DNA of 43,090 nucleotides from Paracoccus nototheniae (lineage in GTDB: Bacteria; Pseudomonadota; Alphaproteobacteria; Rhodobacterales; Rhodobacteraceae), in contig NZ_RQRT01000036.1 of the NCBI RefSeq assembly GCF_004335005.1, positions 1-43,090 of the forward strand, given 5' to 3'. The notes below the pieces were generated by a model, which was given only the letters and a program-made list of their open reading frames with translations, ran no database searches and was not told the DNA's origin. Positions within the stretch are counted from its first letter, which is position 1. Every line of letters starts with the position of its first letter. A program made the translations under genes and the position numbers. Of this stretch, positions 1 to 7,425 are shown in pieces.

Positions 1-1382
1 CCGGCGGTCAGGTGGGTCACGCGGCTGCGATCGGCCAGAGTCACATTCAGCGCCGGGGCCACGACGCCTGCCAGCGTGCGGGCTGCCTGATCGCGGCTTT
101 GGGCGCGCATCAGGCCCATCAGCGCCGACATGGTGGTGTCTTGCCGCGACAGGCCCGTCCAGCGCAGCGCCGCCACATGGCCGATGGGTGTCACATCGCC
201 CAGACCCGGATCAAGGCCCGGAACGACCGGCCCGTTGGCCGTATCGCGAAGCGTGATGGTGCGGGCGGGGGCGTCCAGCACGCGGATCACCTCGGTCCGG
301 GTCTGGAAGCGGGTCCAGCCCTGCACGCCGCGATAGCGGTCGGGATTGCCGGGCTGAACCTCTTCGATGGCGATGTCGGCATTGTCCAGATCCAGCGGCG
401 TCACGCCCCATGACAGCCGGGGATTGCGTCCCGACAGGACCAGCGGCAGGCCGGGCACGGTGGCGCCGATCACGCCGCCGCCCTGCAATTGCAGCCGCGC
501 CAGGTAGAACAGCGAGGGCACCGTCAGCCCGACATGCAGATCATTGGCCAGAAGCGACGCGTCCGCCGCGGTGCGCTGCGGCTCGGCGGCGAAGGCATTG
601 CCGCCGATGGGCTGGCCGGGATCGAGAAAGGTGAAGGGATCGCGCAGGGCTGCCGGGTCCAGCCGCCGTTCGGGGGCGCCAAGCCGTGCGCCCGGGAACA
701 GACTGTCATAGGCGGGCAGTTCGGCAGGCAGACCTGCGCGGGCCACGATCTGCGGCCCCTGATCCGGCCAGGCCAGCGACAGGCGGGCACGCAGGATCTC
801 GTCCGCGGCGGCGCCCGAGCCGGTGGCGGCCAGCAGCTTGAGGATCGCCAGCGAATCGGTCGGTTGCCAAAAGGTGATCACATCGGGGAACAGGAAGAAT
901 TCGGGTGCGCCCCGGCCCATCGCATCGGCATTCACGATGCCGATCCATTGGTTCACGCCTGCGGCATAGGCGTCCATCGCGGAGCGGGTGTCCGCGTCCT
1001 GCGCGTCCAGCGAGGCGCGGGCGCTGCTGTAAAGGCCCAGCCTGCGGGCCAGATCGTCGGCGGCCACGGCGCGGGGGCCCTGCACCTCGGCCAGCCGCCC
1101 CTGGGCCGCGCGGCGCAGCAGGGTCATCTGGAACAGCCGGTCCTGCGCATGGGCAAGTCCAAGGGCAAAGAACACGTCCTCGTCGGACTGGCCGAAGATA
1201 TGCGGCACATTCTCGGTCGAGCGGACGATCTCGACCGGCGCCGCGATGCCCTCCACCCGATAGCTGGCGGTGTAATCGGGCAGCGACCGGATGGCGAAAT
1301 ACCAGATCAGCCCCGCCGACAGCACCATCAGCACGATCAGGCCGATGGTCAGCCGCAGAAGCCAGCGAAACAAGATCAGCAT
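1..1382 (-). CDS. Penicillin acylase family protein (N-terminal-nucleophile hydrolase), 3' end missing
   Basis: Runs off the left edge; 460 codons are visible from an ATG at 1382, preceded by a weak GAGG. Residues 5-27 form one hydrophobic segment (signal anchor), followed by family landmarks: ENVPHIFGQSDEDVFFALG (substrate-side alpha chain), HAQDRLFQMTLLRR and, around residue 260, the processing junction with downstream LLANDLHVGLTVPS. Family members are precursors that self-cleave before a Ser that becomes the nucleophile of the beta chain and hydrolyses amides (acyl-homoserine lactones, beta-lactam side chains). Here the junction reads PIGGNAFA, so the Ser-equivalent residue 261 is Gly (codon GGC, 602-600). 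If real, self-cleavage and catalysis should be lost. Family call is firm; substrate is unknown. Confidence 0.88.
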   Translation of the reverse strand, partial: MLILFRWLLRLTIGLIVLMVLSAGLIWYFAIRSLPDYTASYRVEGIAAPVEIVRSTENVPHIFGQSDEDVFFALGLAHAQDRLFQMTLLRRAAQGRLAEVQGPRAVAADDLARRLGLYSSARASLDAQDADTRSAMDAYAAGVNQWIGIVNADAMGRGAPEFFLFPDVITFWQPTDSLAILKLLAATGSGAAADEILRARLSLAWPDQGPQIVARAGLPAELPAYDSLFPGARLGAPERRLDPAALRDPFTFLDPGQPIGGNAFAAEPQRTAADASLLANDLHVGLTVPSLFYLARLQLQGGGVIGATVPGLPLVLSGRNPRLSWGVTPLDLDNADIAIEEVQPGNPDRYRGVQGWTRFQTRTEVIRVLDAPARTITLRDTANGPVVPGLDPGLGDVTPIGHVAALRWTGLSRQDTTMSALMGLMRAQSRDQAARTLAGVVAPALNVTLADRSRVTHLTA

Positions 1383-1520
1383 GCGGGGCAGGTCCTCGGG
1401 CGGCGGGAGGGCGGCGGCGCGGGTTGACCCCGCAGCGCGTGGATGGTGGTGTGTTGCATAGGACAGCCGCGCGGCCAGTTCAACGCATCCGCGCCTGTGA
1501 AAAAACTGAGGGAGACTGAT

Positions 1521-2387
1521 GTGGCCAAGACGGCATTTCTGGGACTGGGCGTGATGGGCTTTCCGATGGCCGGGCATCTGGCGGCGGCGGGCCATGAGGT
1601 GAGCGTCTATAACCGCAGCGCCGCCAAGGCGGAGGCTTGGGTGGCCAAGCATGGCGGCGCTGCCGCGCCGACCCCGCGCGAGGCGGCGGCGGGCGCGGAT
1701 CTGGTCATGGCCTGCGTGGGCAATGACGACGATCTGCGGCAGGTCTGTCTGGGCGATGACGGGGCATTCGCGGGCATGTCGGCGGGTGCGGTCTTTGTCG
1801 ATCACACCACCGTGTCCGCGGCGGTCACGCGCGAACTTGCCGAAATCGCGGCGGCGGCGGGCATCGCCTATGTCGATGCGCCGGTGTCCGGCGGGCAGGC
1901 GGGGGCCGAGGGCGGGCAATTATCCGTGATGTGCGGCGGCGAGGCTGCCGATTTCAACCGCGCCGCCCCGGTGATCGACGCTTATGCCAAGATCTGTCGC
2001 CGGATGGGGCCGGTGGGCGCGGGACAGATGACCAAGATGTGCAACCAGATCGCGATCGCGGGGTTGGTTCAGGCGCTGTCGGAATCGCTGGCATTCGCAC
2101 AGAAGGCGGGGCTGGACGTGACCGATGTCGTCGAGGTGATCAGTCAGGGGGCGGCGGGAAGCTGGCAGATGGTCAACCGTCATGCCTCGATGGCCGATGG
2201 GACGTTCGGCCATGGATTTGCGGTCGATTGGATGCGCAAGGATCTGGCGATCTGCCTGAAGGCAGGGGATGAACTGGGCGCCGCCCTGCCGGTCACGGCC
2301 CTTGTGGATCAGTTCTACAAGGACATTCAGACGATGGGCGGGGGCCGGTGGGACACCTCGTCGCTGATCGCGCGGTTGACCCGATAG
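1521..2387 (+). CDS. NAD(P)-dependent beta-hydroxyacid dehydrogenase (3-hydroxyisobutyrate dehydrogenase / tartronate semialdehyde reductase family)
   Basis: A 288-aa protein, normal length for the family. The N-terminus has the Rossmann dinucleotide loop GLGVMG (residues 8-13). The substrate-binding signature DAPVSGG lies at 119-125, and the catalytic Lys is K172 in GAGQMTKMCNQ, with N175 three residues later. These are the family's hallmark residues, so an active oxidoreductase of small 3-hydroxyacids (3-hydroxyisobutyrate, glycerate, 4-hydroxybutyrate type) is expected in the cytoplasm. The exact substrate cannot be read from sequence. The GTG start at 1521 is chosen because AGGGAG sits 7 nt upstream and homology begins at once; an in-frame upstream extension has no family similarity. 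A hairpin follows the stop. Confidence 0.9.
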   Translation: MAKTAFLGLGVMGFPMAGHLAAAGHEVSVYNRSAAKAEAWVAKHGGAAAPTPREAAAGADLVMACVGNDDDLRQVCLGDDGAFAGMSAGAVFVDHTTVSAAVTRELAEIAAAAGIAYVDAPVSGGQAGAEGGQLSVMCGGEAADFNRAAPVIDAYAKICRRMGPVGAGQMTKMCNQIAIAGLVQALSESLAFAQKAGLDVTDVVEVISQGAAGSWQMVNRHASMADGTFGHGFAVDWMRKDLAICLKAGDELGAALPVTALVDQFYKDIQTMGGGRWDTSSLIARLTR

Positions 2388-2449
2388 GGGCACCGCAAGG
2401 ATAGGACGGCCTGTGCGGCGCGGCGACGCGCCTTCCCGCAGGTCTGCGT

Positions 2450-2471
2450 CCCGCGCGGAGTGCCGCGCGGG
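2450..2471. terminator. Perfect GC hairpin between dehydrogenase and thioesterase genes
   Basis: CCCGCGCGG, a 4-nt AGTG loop, then CCGCGCGGG: a perfect 9-bp inverted repeat 63 nt after the dehydrogenase stop and 24 nt before the thioesterase ATG. There is no T-run, so it may be a weak or Rho-assisted terminator, or a stability/translation element in the leader of the next gene. Confidence 0.45.
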
Positions 2472-2495
2472 CGCGAAGCGGAAAGGAAGCAAGGC

Positions 2496-2879
2496 ATGTC
2501 GGAACGCATCATTCGCGGCCAGATCGAATTCGAAATCACCGGCGTCAACGAACATGAGGCCGAGGGAGAGATGCTGATCGCCGAGGGCGTTGTGAACTCG
2601 CTTGGCTCGGTTCAGGCGGGGGCGCTGATCTGGTTCGCGGATGTCGTCGCCATGAGCCTTGTGCTGGGCGGCGAGCAGCCGCAGGAGGGGATGGACAATT
2701 TCCCCGTCGCCCTGACCCTGAACGCGCATCTGCTGGCCAATCGCCGCGAGGGGCATCTGGTGGCGCGGGCGCGGTGGGTGCTGCGGGGGCAGGCGATGTC
2801 CACCGTGCGCACCGAAGTCCGCGATGATGCGGGACAGCTGCTGCTGGATCTGACCTCGACCCATGTGAATATTCGCTGA
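2496..2879 (+). CDS. PaaI-family hotdog-fold thioesterase
   Basis: A 127-aa single-domain protein. The pattern VNSLGSVQAGALIWFADV (about residues 30-47) matches the hotdog helix region of PaaI/YbgC-type acyl-CoA thioesterases, where a Gly-rich turn and an acidic residue (here D46) normally sit. The usual H-G-G of PaaI is replaced by S-V-Q-A-G, so catalytic details may differ. The second half (LTLNAHLLANRREGHLVARA) fits the central beta-sheet strand that binds CoA. The start is set by AAAGGA about 9 nt upstream. It follows the dehydrogenase on the same strand after 108 nt. Likely hydrolyses small or aryl acyl-CoAs; substrate unknown. Confidence 0.8.
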   Translation: MSERIIRGQIEFEITGVNEHEAEGEMLIAEGVVNSLGSVQAGALIWFADVVAMSLVLGGEQPQEGMDNFPVALTLNAHLLANRREGHLVARARWVLRGQAMSTVRTEVRDDAGQLLLDLTSTHVNIR

Positions 2880-2968
2880 TCCGGGCGCGGTTCGGCGCGC
2901 TGATCGGGAAGGTGGTCTGCGGGTGGAGGGAAGGGGGCCGCCTGCCCCCCTCTTGGCCTGCGGCCAAT

Positions 2969-3238
2969 TCACCCCCCGGGGATAGTGTCGCCAAGCTGAA
3001 GGGTCAGACGGCGCTGCACCGCGTCGATCACGAACAGCCGCAACGCGGTCGCCAGTCCCACATTTGGGGGGCGGGCATGGTCGATGCGGCCGATCAGCGT
3101 GCTGCGGGTGATGTCGAGAGCCATGGCCTCGACTGCCAAGGCCTTCCAGAACGGATCTTCGAGCGAGACCGAGGTGCGGTGGCCGTCGATCGTCACCGAA
3201 CGCTTGAGCGGCGGGGTCATCGCCGGCAGATCAATCAT
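2969..3238 (-). CDS. Ribbon-helix-helix domain protein
   Basis: An 89-aa protein with a short beta-strand then two helices (KRSVTIDGHRTSVSLEDPFW, then an ALAVEAMALDITRSTLIGRI helix), the pattern of the ribbon-helix-helix DNA-binding fold annotated in many Rhodobacterales next to DUF4169. The start at 3238 is preferred: AGGA lies upstream and the ATG overlaps the DUF4169 stop closely (ATGATTGA), implying translational coupling. An ATG two codons upstream (3244) is possible. Probably a small transcriptional regulator or a partner of DUF4169; no target is known from sequence. Confidence 0.85.
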   Translation of the reverse strand: MIDLPAMTPPLKRSVTIDGHRTSVSLEDPFWKALAVEAMALDITRSTLIGRIDHARPPNVGLATALRLFVIDAVQRRLTLQLGDTIPGG

Positions 3239-3419
3239 CGCCATCCTGCGGTGTCTGGTGGGCATCGAGGATCCGGTCGGCGCGGCGGGCTTCGGCCAGC
3301 CTTGCGTCGCGCAGGGGTTTCGGTTCGCCGTGGCGGGCAGCGTTGGTATCGCCCTGCTGGCGTTTTTCGGTGCGGGCGCGCTGTTTGCGGGCCTGACGCA
3401 GGTTGATGATCCGGGTCAT
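3231..3419 (-). CDS. DUF4169 family protein
   Basis: A 62-aa, strongly basic protein starting MTRIINLRQARKQRARTEK, the conserved opening of the DUF4169 family of Rhodobacterales. Much of it should be a charged helix, with no membrane segment. The ATG at 3419 has GGA about 13 nt upstream; a longer in-frame start (3497) adds residues unlike the family. It overlaps the ribbon-helix-helix gene by 8 nt and follows fumC on the same strand, a neighbourhood seen in related genomes. Function is not known. Confidence 0.85.
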   Translation of the reverse strand: MTRIINLRQARKQRARTEKRQQGDTNAARHGEPKPLRDARLAEARRADRILDAHQTPQDGDD

Positions 3420-3607
3420 GGCGTGCTTTTTCCGGGGATGCCCTTGGGGGTTGCAGGCATTCTGGGCGCGGAACCGGAAAGTGGCAAGAGGGCGCAATGG
3501 ACAGGCCGGAACCGGGACCGTCCTGTCAGCCGGGTTTGTCTTTCTGCCTGTGCGCTGGCGGCGCGGCCCATGCCGGGCGATCTGGTTTTCGCTATTACGG
3601 GTCGGGA

Positions 3608-3638
3608 GGCGGCGCGCCGGGGTGTCCGGCGCGCCGCC
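3608..3638 (-). terminator. Hairpin after fumC
   Basis: A perfect 13-bp stem (GGCGGCGCGCCGG / CCGGCGCGCCGCC) with a 5-nt loop, 8 nt after the fumC stop codon. The stem is very stable, but no T-run follows on either strand. Most likely the fumC transcription terminator or an mRNA 3'-end protector. Confidence 0.6.
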
Positions 3639-3646
3639 CTTGGACG

Positions 3647-5041
3647 TCAGCCTTTGGGGCTGATCATGTCTTCCGGGCGCACGACGCGGTCGAAGGTCTC
3701 GCCATCGACGAAGCCCAGGGCGATGGCCTCTTCGCGCAGCGTGGTGCCGTTCTTATGCGCCGTCTTGGCGACCTTGGTGGCGTTGTCATAGCCGATCGTG
3801 GGCGCCAGCGCGGTCACCAGCATCAGCGATTCGCGCATCAGCTGGTCGATGCGTTTGACGTTGGCCTGCGTGCCCACCACCATATTGTCGGTGAAGCTGC
3901 TGGCCGCGTCGCCCAGAAGCTGCATCGATTGCAGCACGTTATAGGACATCATCGGGTTATAGACGTTCAGCTCGAAATGGCCCTGCGATCCGGCAAAGCC
4001 CACGGCGGCGTCATTGCCCATGACATGCGCGCAGACCATGGTCAGCGCCTCGGCCTGGGTCGGGTTGACCTTGCCGGGCATGATCGACGATCCGGGTTCG
4101 TTTTCCGGCAGGATCAGCTCTCCCAGACCGGACCGGGGGCCCGATCCCAGCAGGCGCATGTCGTTGGCGATCTTGAACAGCGATCCCGCCACCGTCTTGA
4201 GCGCGCCCGAGAACATGACCATCGCGTCATGGGCGGCCAGCGCCTCGAACTTGTTGGGCGCGGTGACAAAGGGCAGGTCGGTGATCGTGGCGATTTCCGC
4301 CGCGATCGCCGTGTCCCAGCCCTTTTTGGTGTTCAGCCCGGTGCCGACGGCGGTGCCGCCCTGCGCCAGTTCATAGATGTCGGGCAGGCAGGCGCTCACC
4401 CGCTCGATCCCCTTGCGGACCTGATGGGCATAGCCGCCGAATTCCTGACCAAGCGTCAGCGGCGTCGCATCCTGCGTATGGGTGCGGCCGATCTTGATGA
4501 TATCCTTGAACTCGGCCGATTTCGCCTCGAGCGCGGTGGCCAGCTTGTCCAGACCGGGCAGCAGAACGTCCCGGGCCTGCATGGCGATGCCCACATGCAT
4601 CGCGGTCGGGAAGGTATCGTTGGACGACTGGCCCATATTACAGTGATCGTTGGGGTGGACGGGCTTCTTGGACCCCAGCTGGCCACCCATGATCTCGATC
4701 GCGCGGTTCGAGATGACCTCGTTGGCATTCATGTTCGATTGCGTGCCCGATCCGGTCTGCCAGACGACCAGCGGGAAGTTGTCGTCGAACTTGCCCTGAA
4801 ACACCTCGGTCGCGGCCTGTTCCATCGCATTCGCCAGATCCCCGGGCAGATCGCCGGTGGCGCGGTTCACGCGGGCGGCGGCCAGCTTGATCGCACCAAG
4901 CGCGCGGATGATCGGGACCGGCTGGCGTTCCCATCCGATGGGAAAGTTGATGATGGAACGCTGAGTCTGCGCGCCCCAGTATTTGGAGGCGTCAACCTCC
5001 AGCGGGCCGAAGCTGTCGGTTTCGGTGCGGGTCATGGTCAT
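3647..5041 (-). CDS. fumC: Class II fumarate hydratase
   Basis: A 464-aa protein of exactly the usual length for the iron-independent homotetrameric fumarase, which interconverts fumarate and L-malate in the TCA cycle. Diagnostic motifs are [12 protein letters not shown] (substrate-binding B region), [33 protein letters not shown] (catalytic His region) and the superfamily signature [11 protein letters not shown] with the catalytic Ser loop. All are intact. The ATG at 5041 is preceded by GAGGGAG; a second in-frame ATG lies two codons in. A 16-bp palindrome and a promoter-like pair lie upstream, suggesting specific regulation. A hairpin follows the stop. Confidence 0.98.
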   Translation of the reverse strand: MTMTRTETDSFGPLEVDASKYWGAQTQRSIINFPIGWERQPVPIIRALGAIKLAAARVNRATGDLPGDLANAMEQAATEVFQGKFDDNFPLVVWQTGSGTQSNMNANEVISNRAIEIMGGQLGSKKPVHPNDHCNMGQSSNDTFPTAMHVGIAMQARDVLLPGLDKLATALEAKSAEFKDIIKIGRTHTQDATPLTLGQEFGGYAHQVRKGIERVSACLPDIYELAQGGTAVGTGLNTKKGWDTAIAAEIATITDLPFVTAPNKFEALAAHDAMVMFSGALKTVAGSLFKIANDMRLLGSGPRSGLGELILPENEPGSSIMPGKVNPTQAEALTMVCAHVMGNDAAVGFAGSQGHFELNVYNPMMSYNVLQSMQLLGDAASSFTDNMVVGTQANVKRIDQLMRESLMLVTALAPTIGYDNATKVAKTAHKNGTTLREEAIALGFVDGETFDRVVRPEDMISPKG

Positions 5042-5069
5042 CGGGTCGCTCCCTCACGGTTTCGTGGGG

Positions 5070-5098
5070 GTTGTAGCGGTCGGGGCGGCAATAGGCAA
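5070..5098 (-). promoter_or_regulatory. Candidate sigma-70-type promoter of fumC
   Basis: On the minus strand TTGCCT (5098-5093) and TACAAC (5075-5070) are separated by exactly 17 nt, about 30 nt before the fumC ATG. It ends 3 nt from the upstream palindrome, so a bound factor could touch RNA polymerase at -35. Prediction by eye only. Confidence 0.45.
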
Positions 5099-5101
5099 TT
5101 C

Positions 5102-5117
5102 GCATACCATGGTATGC
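5102..5117. promoter_or_regulatory. 16-bp perfect palindrome upstream of fumC, putative operator
   Basis: GCATACCATGGTATGC reads identically on both strands and lies 3 bp upstream of the predicted fumC -35 box, in the short gap between fumC and the DapA-like gene. The core ATACCATGGTAT resembles operators of GntR-type dimeric regulators. No regulator gene is adjacent, so the protein is unknown. Confidence 0.55.
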
Positions 5118-5137
5118 TGGCGCAAACAGGCGCAGCC

Positions 5138-6025
5138 CTAGCCGTCCAGCGCCCGCATGGCGGCACGCAGGCTGGGGGTCAGGCTTTCCGGCAGGGGCAG
5201 GATCGGGCGGGGTGGCTGCGCATCGGTCAGGTCCATCAGTCGGGCGCAGGCATGGACCACGCGCAGGCTGCCATGGGCCTGAAACAGATCCCACATCGGG
5301 CGAAAGCGGGCCTGCCAGCGTCCGGTCTCAGAGCGGTCGCCCGATCCGGCCGCGCAGGACAGGGTCAGCGTCTGGTCGGGCCACAGGCCCGCCGCGACGC
5401 TGAACCAGCCATCCGCGTGGTTCAGCAGCGCATCGGGACAGCCCCAGTCCCCGCTGTATCCGATGATGAAGCCCTGGGGCAGATCGGCGCGCAGCTCCGC
5501 CAACTGGTTCGTGAAATCGCCGTTTGCCGGCAGGGGCATCTTGACCGCCGTGACCGTGGGCAGGCGGGCCAGACGCGCCAGCAGCGCGTTCGAAAAGGTG
5601 AAATGCGTGGTCGAGGGGTTGTTGTAGATGCAGATCGGCAGATCGGATGCGTCCGCCACGGTCTGAAAATGGTGAAACACCTCGTCTTCCGTCAGCGGCG
5701 TATAGGACATGGGCGCCAGCAGCAGCCCCGCCGCGCCCGCATCCGCCGCATGCCGCGCCAGTCCGGCCGAGAGGTCGCTGCGCAACGACCCCACGCCCGC
5801 GATCACCGGCACGCGACCGCCTGCAGCCTCCAGGGCGGTTTCCACGACCGTGCGGCGCTGATGGGCGTCCAGATAGGCATAGCCCCCCGTCGATCCCAGC
5901 ACGCCGATGCTGTCCACGCCTGCCCGCGCCAGACGCAGGATCAGGCGGCGAAGATCGGCGGTCAGGGGCTGGCCCTGTTCGTCGGTGGGGGTGATCGGAA
6001 AGGCCGACAGGCCGCGCATGGTCAT
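5138..6025 (-). CDS. DapA-superfamily (class I aldolase) lyase/synthase
   Basis: A 295-aa TIM-barrel protein of the dihydrodipicolinate synthase / N-acetylneuraminate lyase superfamily. It has the pyruvate-carboxylate loop as GSTGGY (residues 44-49; canonical DapA has GTTGE), the catalytic Tyr in IYNNP (Y134) and the Schiff-base Lys in VTAVKMP (K162). All three are needed for Schiff-base chemistry with pyruvate or a 2-keto acid. The loop differs from true DapA, so it is more likely an aldolase or dehydratase of a keto-sugar acid than the lysine enzyme. It starts 6 nt after the sspB stop and is probably co-transcribed with it; ATGs lie at 6025 and 6019. Confidence 0.85.
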   Translation of the reverse strand: MTMRGLSAFPITPTDEQGQPLTADLRRLILRLARAGVDSIGVLGSTGGYAYLDAHQRRTVVETALEAAGGRVPVIAGVGSLRSDLSAGLARHAADAGAAGLLLAPMSYTPLTEDEVFHHFQTVADASDLPICIYNNPSTTHFTFSNALLARLARLPTVTAVKMPLPANGDFTNQLAELRADLPQGFIIGYSGDWGCPDALLNHADGWFSVAAGLWPDQTLTLSCAAGSGDRSETGRWQARFRPMWDLFQAHGSLRVVHACARLMDLTDAQPPRPILPLPESLTPSLRAAMRALDG

Positions 6026-6031
6026 CGCGGG

Positions 6032-6520
6032 TTATTTCCGCCAGCGGTCCAGACGCACGACCTCGCCGCCGCCCGAGGGGGGCTTGTCGTCGCCGTCATC
6101 GGGAACATCCAGCTGGAATTCGGCGTCGGCCTCGGCATCCTCGTCGTCATCATCCTCGTCGCTGTCCTGCGTCTCGAATCGCAGGCCGAATTCGACCGAG
6201 GGGTCCACGAAGGTGCGCAGCGCGTCAAAGGGGATCTTCAGCGGCTCGGGCTGGTTGCCAAAGTTCAGGGTGATGGTGAAATGGTCGGGCTGGATGGTCA
6301 GGTTGTCGAACCAGTGCTGGATGACGATGGTCATTTCCTCGGGATAGCGGTCGCGCAGCCATGCGGCCATCTCGACCCCTTCGTCACGGGTGTCGAAGGT
6401 GATGAAGAAATGATGTTCGCCCGGCAGCCCGTCGGCGGCGACCTTGCGCAGCACCTCGGCGATCAGCCCCTGCATCGCGCGATGCATCATTCCGCCGTAA
6501 TCCAGACCCTGCCGCGCCAT
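6032..6520 (-). CDS. sspB: SspB-like ClpXP adaptor
   Basis: A 162-aa protein starting MARQGLDYGGMMHRAMQGLI, the alphaproteobacterial SspB form. The folded domain (about residues 1-110) contains HHFFITFDTRDEGVEM and EEMTIVIQHWFDNL, strands that bind the ssrA tag. A very acidic disordered linker (about 118-150) leads to a basic C-terminal tail, EVVRLDRWRK, the ClpX-docking (XB) motif position. It delivers ssrA-tagged proteins to ClpXP; the tmRNA that adds such tags is encoded 7 kb away. The ATG at 6520 has AAAGGGGA upstream; a longer frame upstream is non-homologous. The downstream lyase gene is 6 nt away. Confidence 0.93.
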   Translation of the reverse strand: MARQGLDYGGMMHRAMQGLIAEVLRKVAADGLPGEHHFFITFDTRDEGVEMAAWLRDRYPEEMTIVIQHWFDNLTIQPDHFTITLNFGNQPEPLKIPFDALRTFVDPSVEFGLRFETQDSDEDDDDEDAEADAEFQLDVPDDGDDKPPSGGGEVVRLDRWRK

Positions 6521-6570
6521 GCCGTCCCCTTTCCTGTCCCCGTCCAAGCATAGGCATATGACCGGCGATG

Positions 6571-6622
6571 AAAAGGGGGGCAAGGGGGCAGGGCCGGGAT
6601 TAGGCCGCGCATCCCCCTTGCC
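6571..6622 (-). terminator. Intrinsic terminator of the asb (petrobactin-type) operon
   Basis: On the minus strand, 2 nt after the asbF stop, GGCAAGGGGG pairs with CCCCCTTGCC (10 bp, 6622-6613 with 6588-6579) around a 24-nt loop that itself can fold (GGCC...GGCC). It is followed by CCCCTTTT (6578-6571). Stem plus T-tract fits Rho-independent termination and closes the operon before sspB. Confidence 0.75.
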
Positions 6623-6624
6623 GG

Positions 6625-7425
6625 TCAGGCGGCGCGGTCCAGAAGCGCCCGCCGCAGGGCGCGCAGGTCGGCGGCCATGGTCGCCGCCGGTTTCGGCCCG
6701 AACCATTCCAGAGTGCCCTGCGCATCACGGGGCAGGGCGGGCAGGATCGCGCCGTAATCCAGCGCGCCCGCCATCAGCGGGCACATGCCGTCGCGCCGGC
6801 CCTGCGGGTCATGGACATTGGTGGGGTCAAAGACCGACAGGCGGTCGCGGGCGGTGACGGATTTCAGATGGACATGATCGACATGGCCCGCCAGCCGGGC
6901 AAGTGCCGCCACGGGGTCGGCACCCGATTCCCAGACATGCAGCACGTCGAAATTGATCCCCACCGCGGGGTGATCCAGCGCGTCCAGCAGATCCAGCGTC
7001 GCGGGCAGGCTGTCGGCCAGCGTGCCGGGATGGGTCTCGATGGCGATTGTCACACCCAGATCGCGGGCCATGTCGGCCACGCCGGACAGATCGCGCAGGA
7101 TTGCCCGGCGCCCGTCGGGGTCCGCATCGGCGCTGCCGGTCGCGCCTGCGAACAGCCGCAGCCGCGGCGCGCCCCAGTCACGGGTCAGCGCCAGCAGGGC
7201 CGCAGCCTCGGTGCGCTGAAAGGCAGGCGTGCCAACCGGCAGATAGCCCGCCAGCATCGGCACCGCCGGGCGCTGCGGCAGGGCCGCCCATTCGGCGGTC
7301 AGCGCGCGGGCATGGGGGGCCCAGATCTCCAGCCCGTCAAAGCCCTCGCGCAAGGTATAGCGGGCCAGATCCCGGGCGCTGACCGTCAGATGCCGGAAGG
7401 CGACCGAGGCGGCGTTGATCCTCAT
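6625..7425 (-). CDS. asbF: AsbF-type 3-dehydroshikimate dehydratase
   Basis: A 266-aa TIM-barrel enzyme of the sugar-phosphate isomerase/epimerase superfamily. It converts 3-dehydroshikimate to 3,4-dihydroxybenzoate, the unusual catechol of petrobactin. Landmarks match Bacillus AsbF as I recall it: FRH (10-12), GFDGLEIW, ETHPGTLADSLPATL (E130), INFDVLHVWESGADPV (D160), HVDHVHLK (H186), the VFDPTNV...GRRDGMCPLMAG stretch and TLEWFG (E240). E130, D160, H186 and E240 are the expected metal ligands. The ATG overlaps the stop of the upstream gene (ATGA). Last gene of the operon, followed by a T-tract terminator. IolE-like isomerases are related, but context and the WESGADP motif favour AsbF. Confidence 0.9.
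   Translation of the reverse strand: MRINAASVAFRHLTVSARDLARYTLREGFDGLEIWAPHARALTAEWAALPQRPAVPMLAGYLPVGTPAFQRTEAAALLALTRDWGAPRLRLFAGATGSADADPDGRRAILRDLSGVADMARDLGVTIAIETHPGTLADSLPATLDLLDALDHPAVGINFDVLHVWESGADPVAALARLAGHVDHVHLKSVTARDRLSVFDPTNVHDPQGRRDGMCPLMAGALDYGAILPALPRDAQGTLEWFGPKPAATMAADLRALRRALLDRAA

Noticed and set aside
489..1427. 312-codon plus-strand frame
   Set aside because: Shadow of the penicillin acylase gene on the minus strand.
3497..6553. 1018-codon open frame on the plus strand
   Set aside because: Mirror of fumC, the DapA-like gene and sspB; translation is His/Gln/Arg-rich without any family motif.
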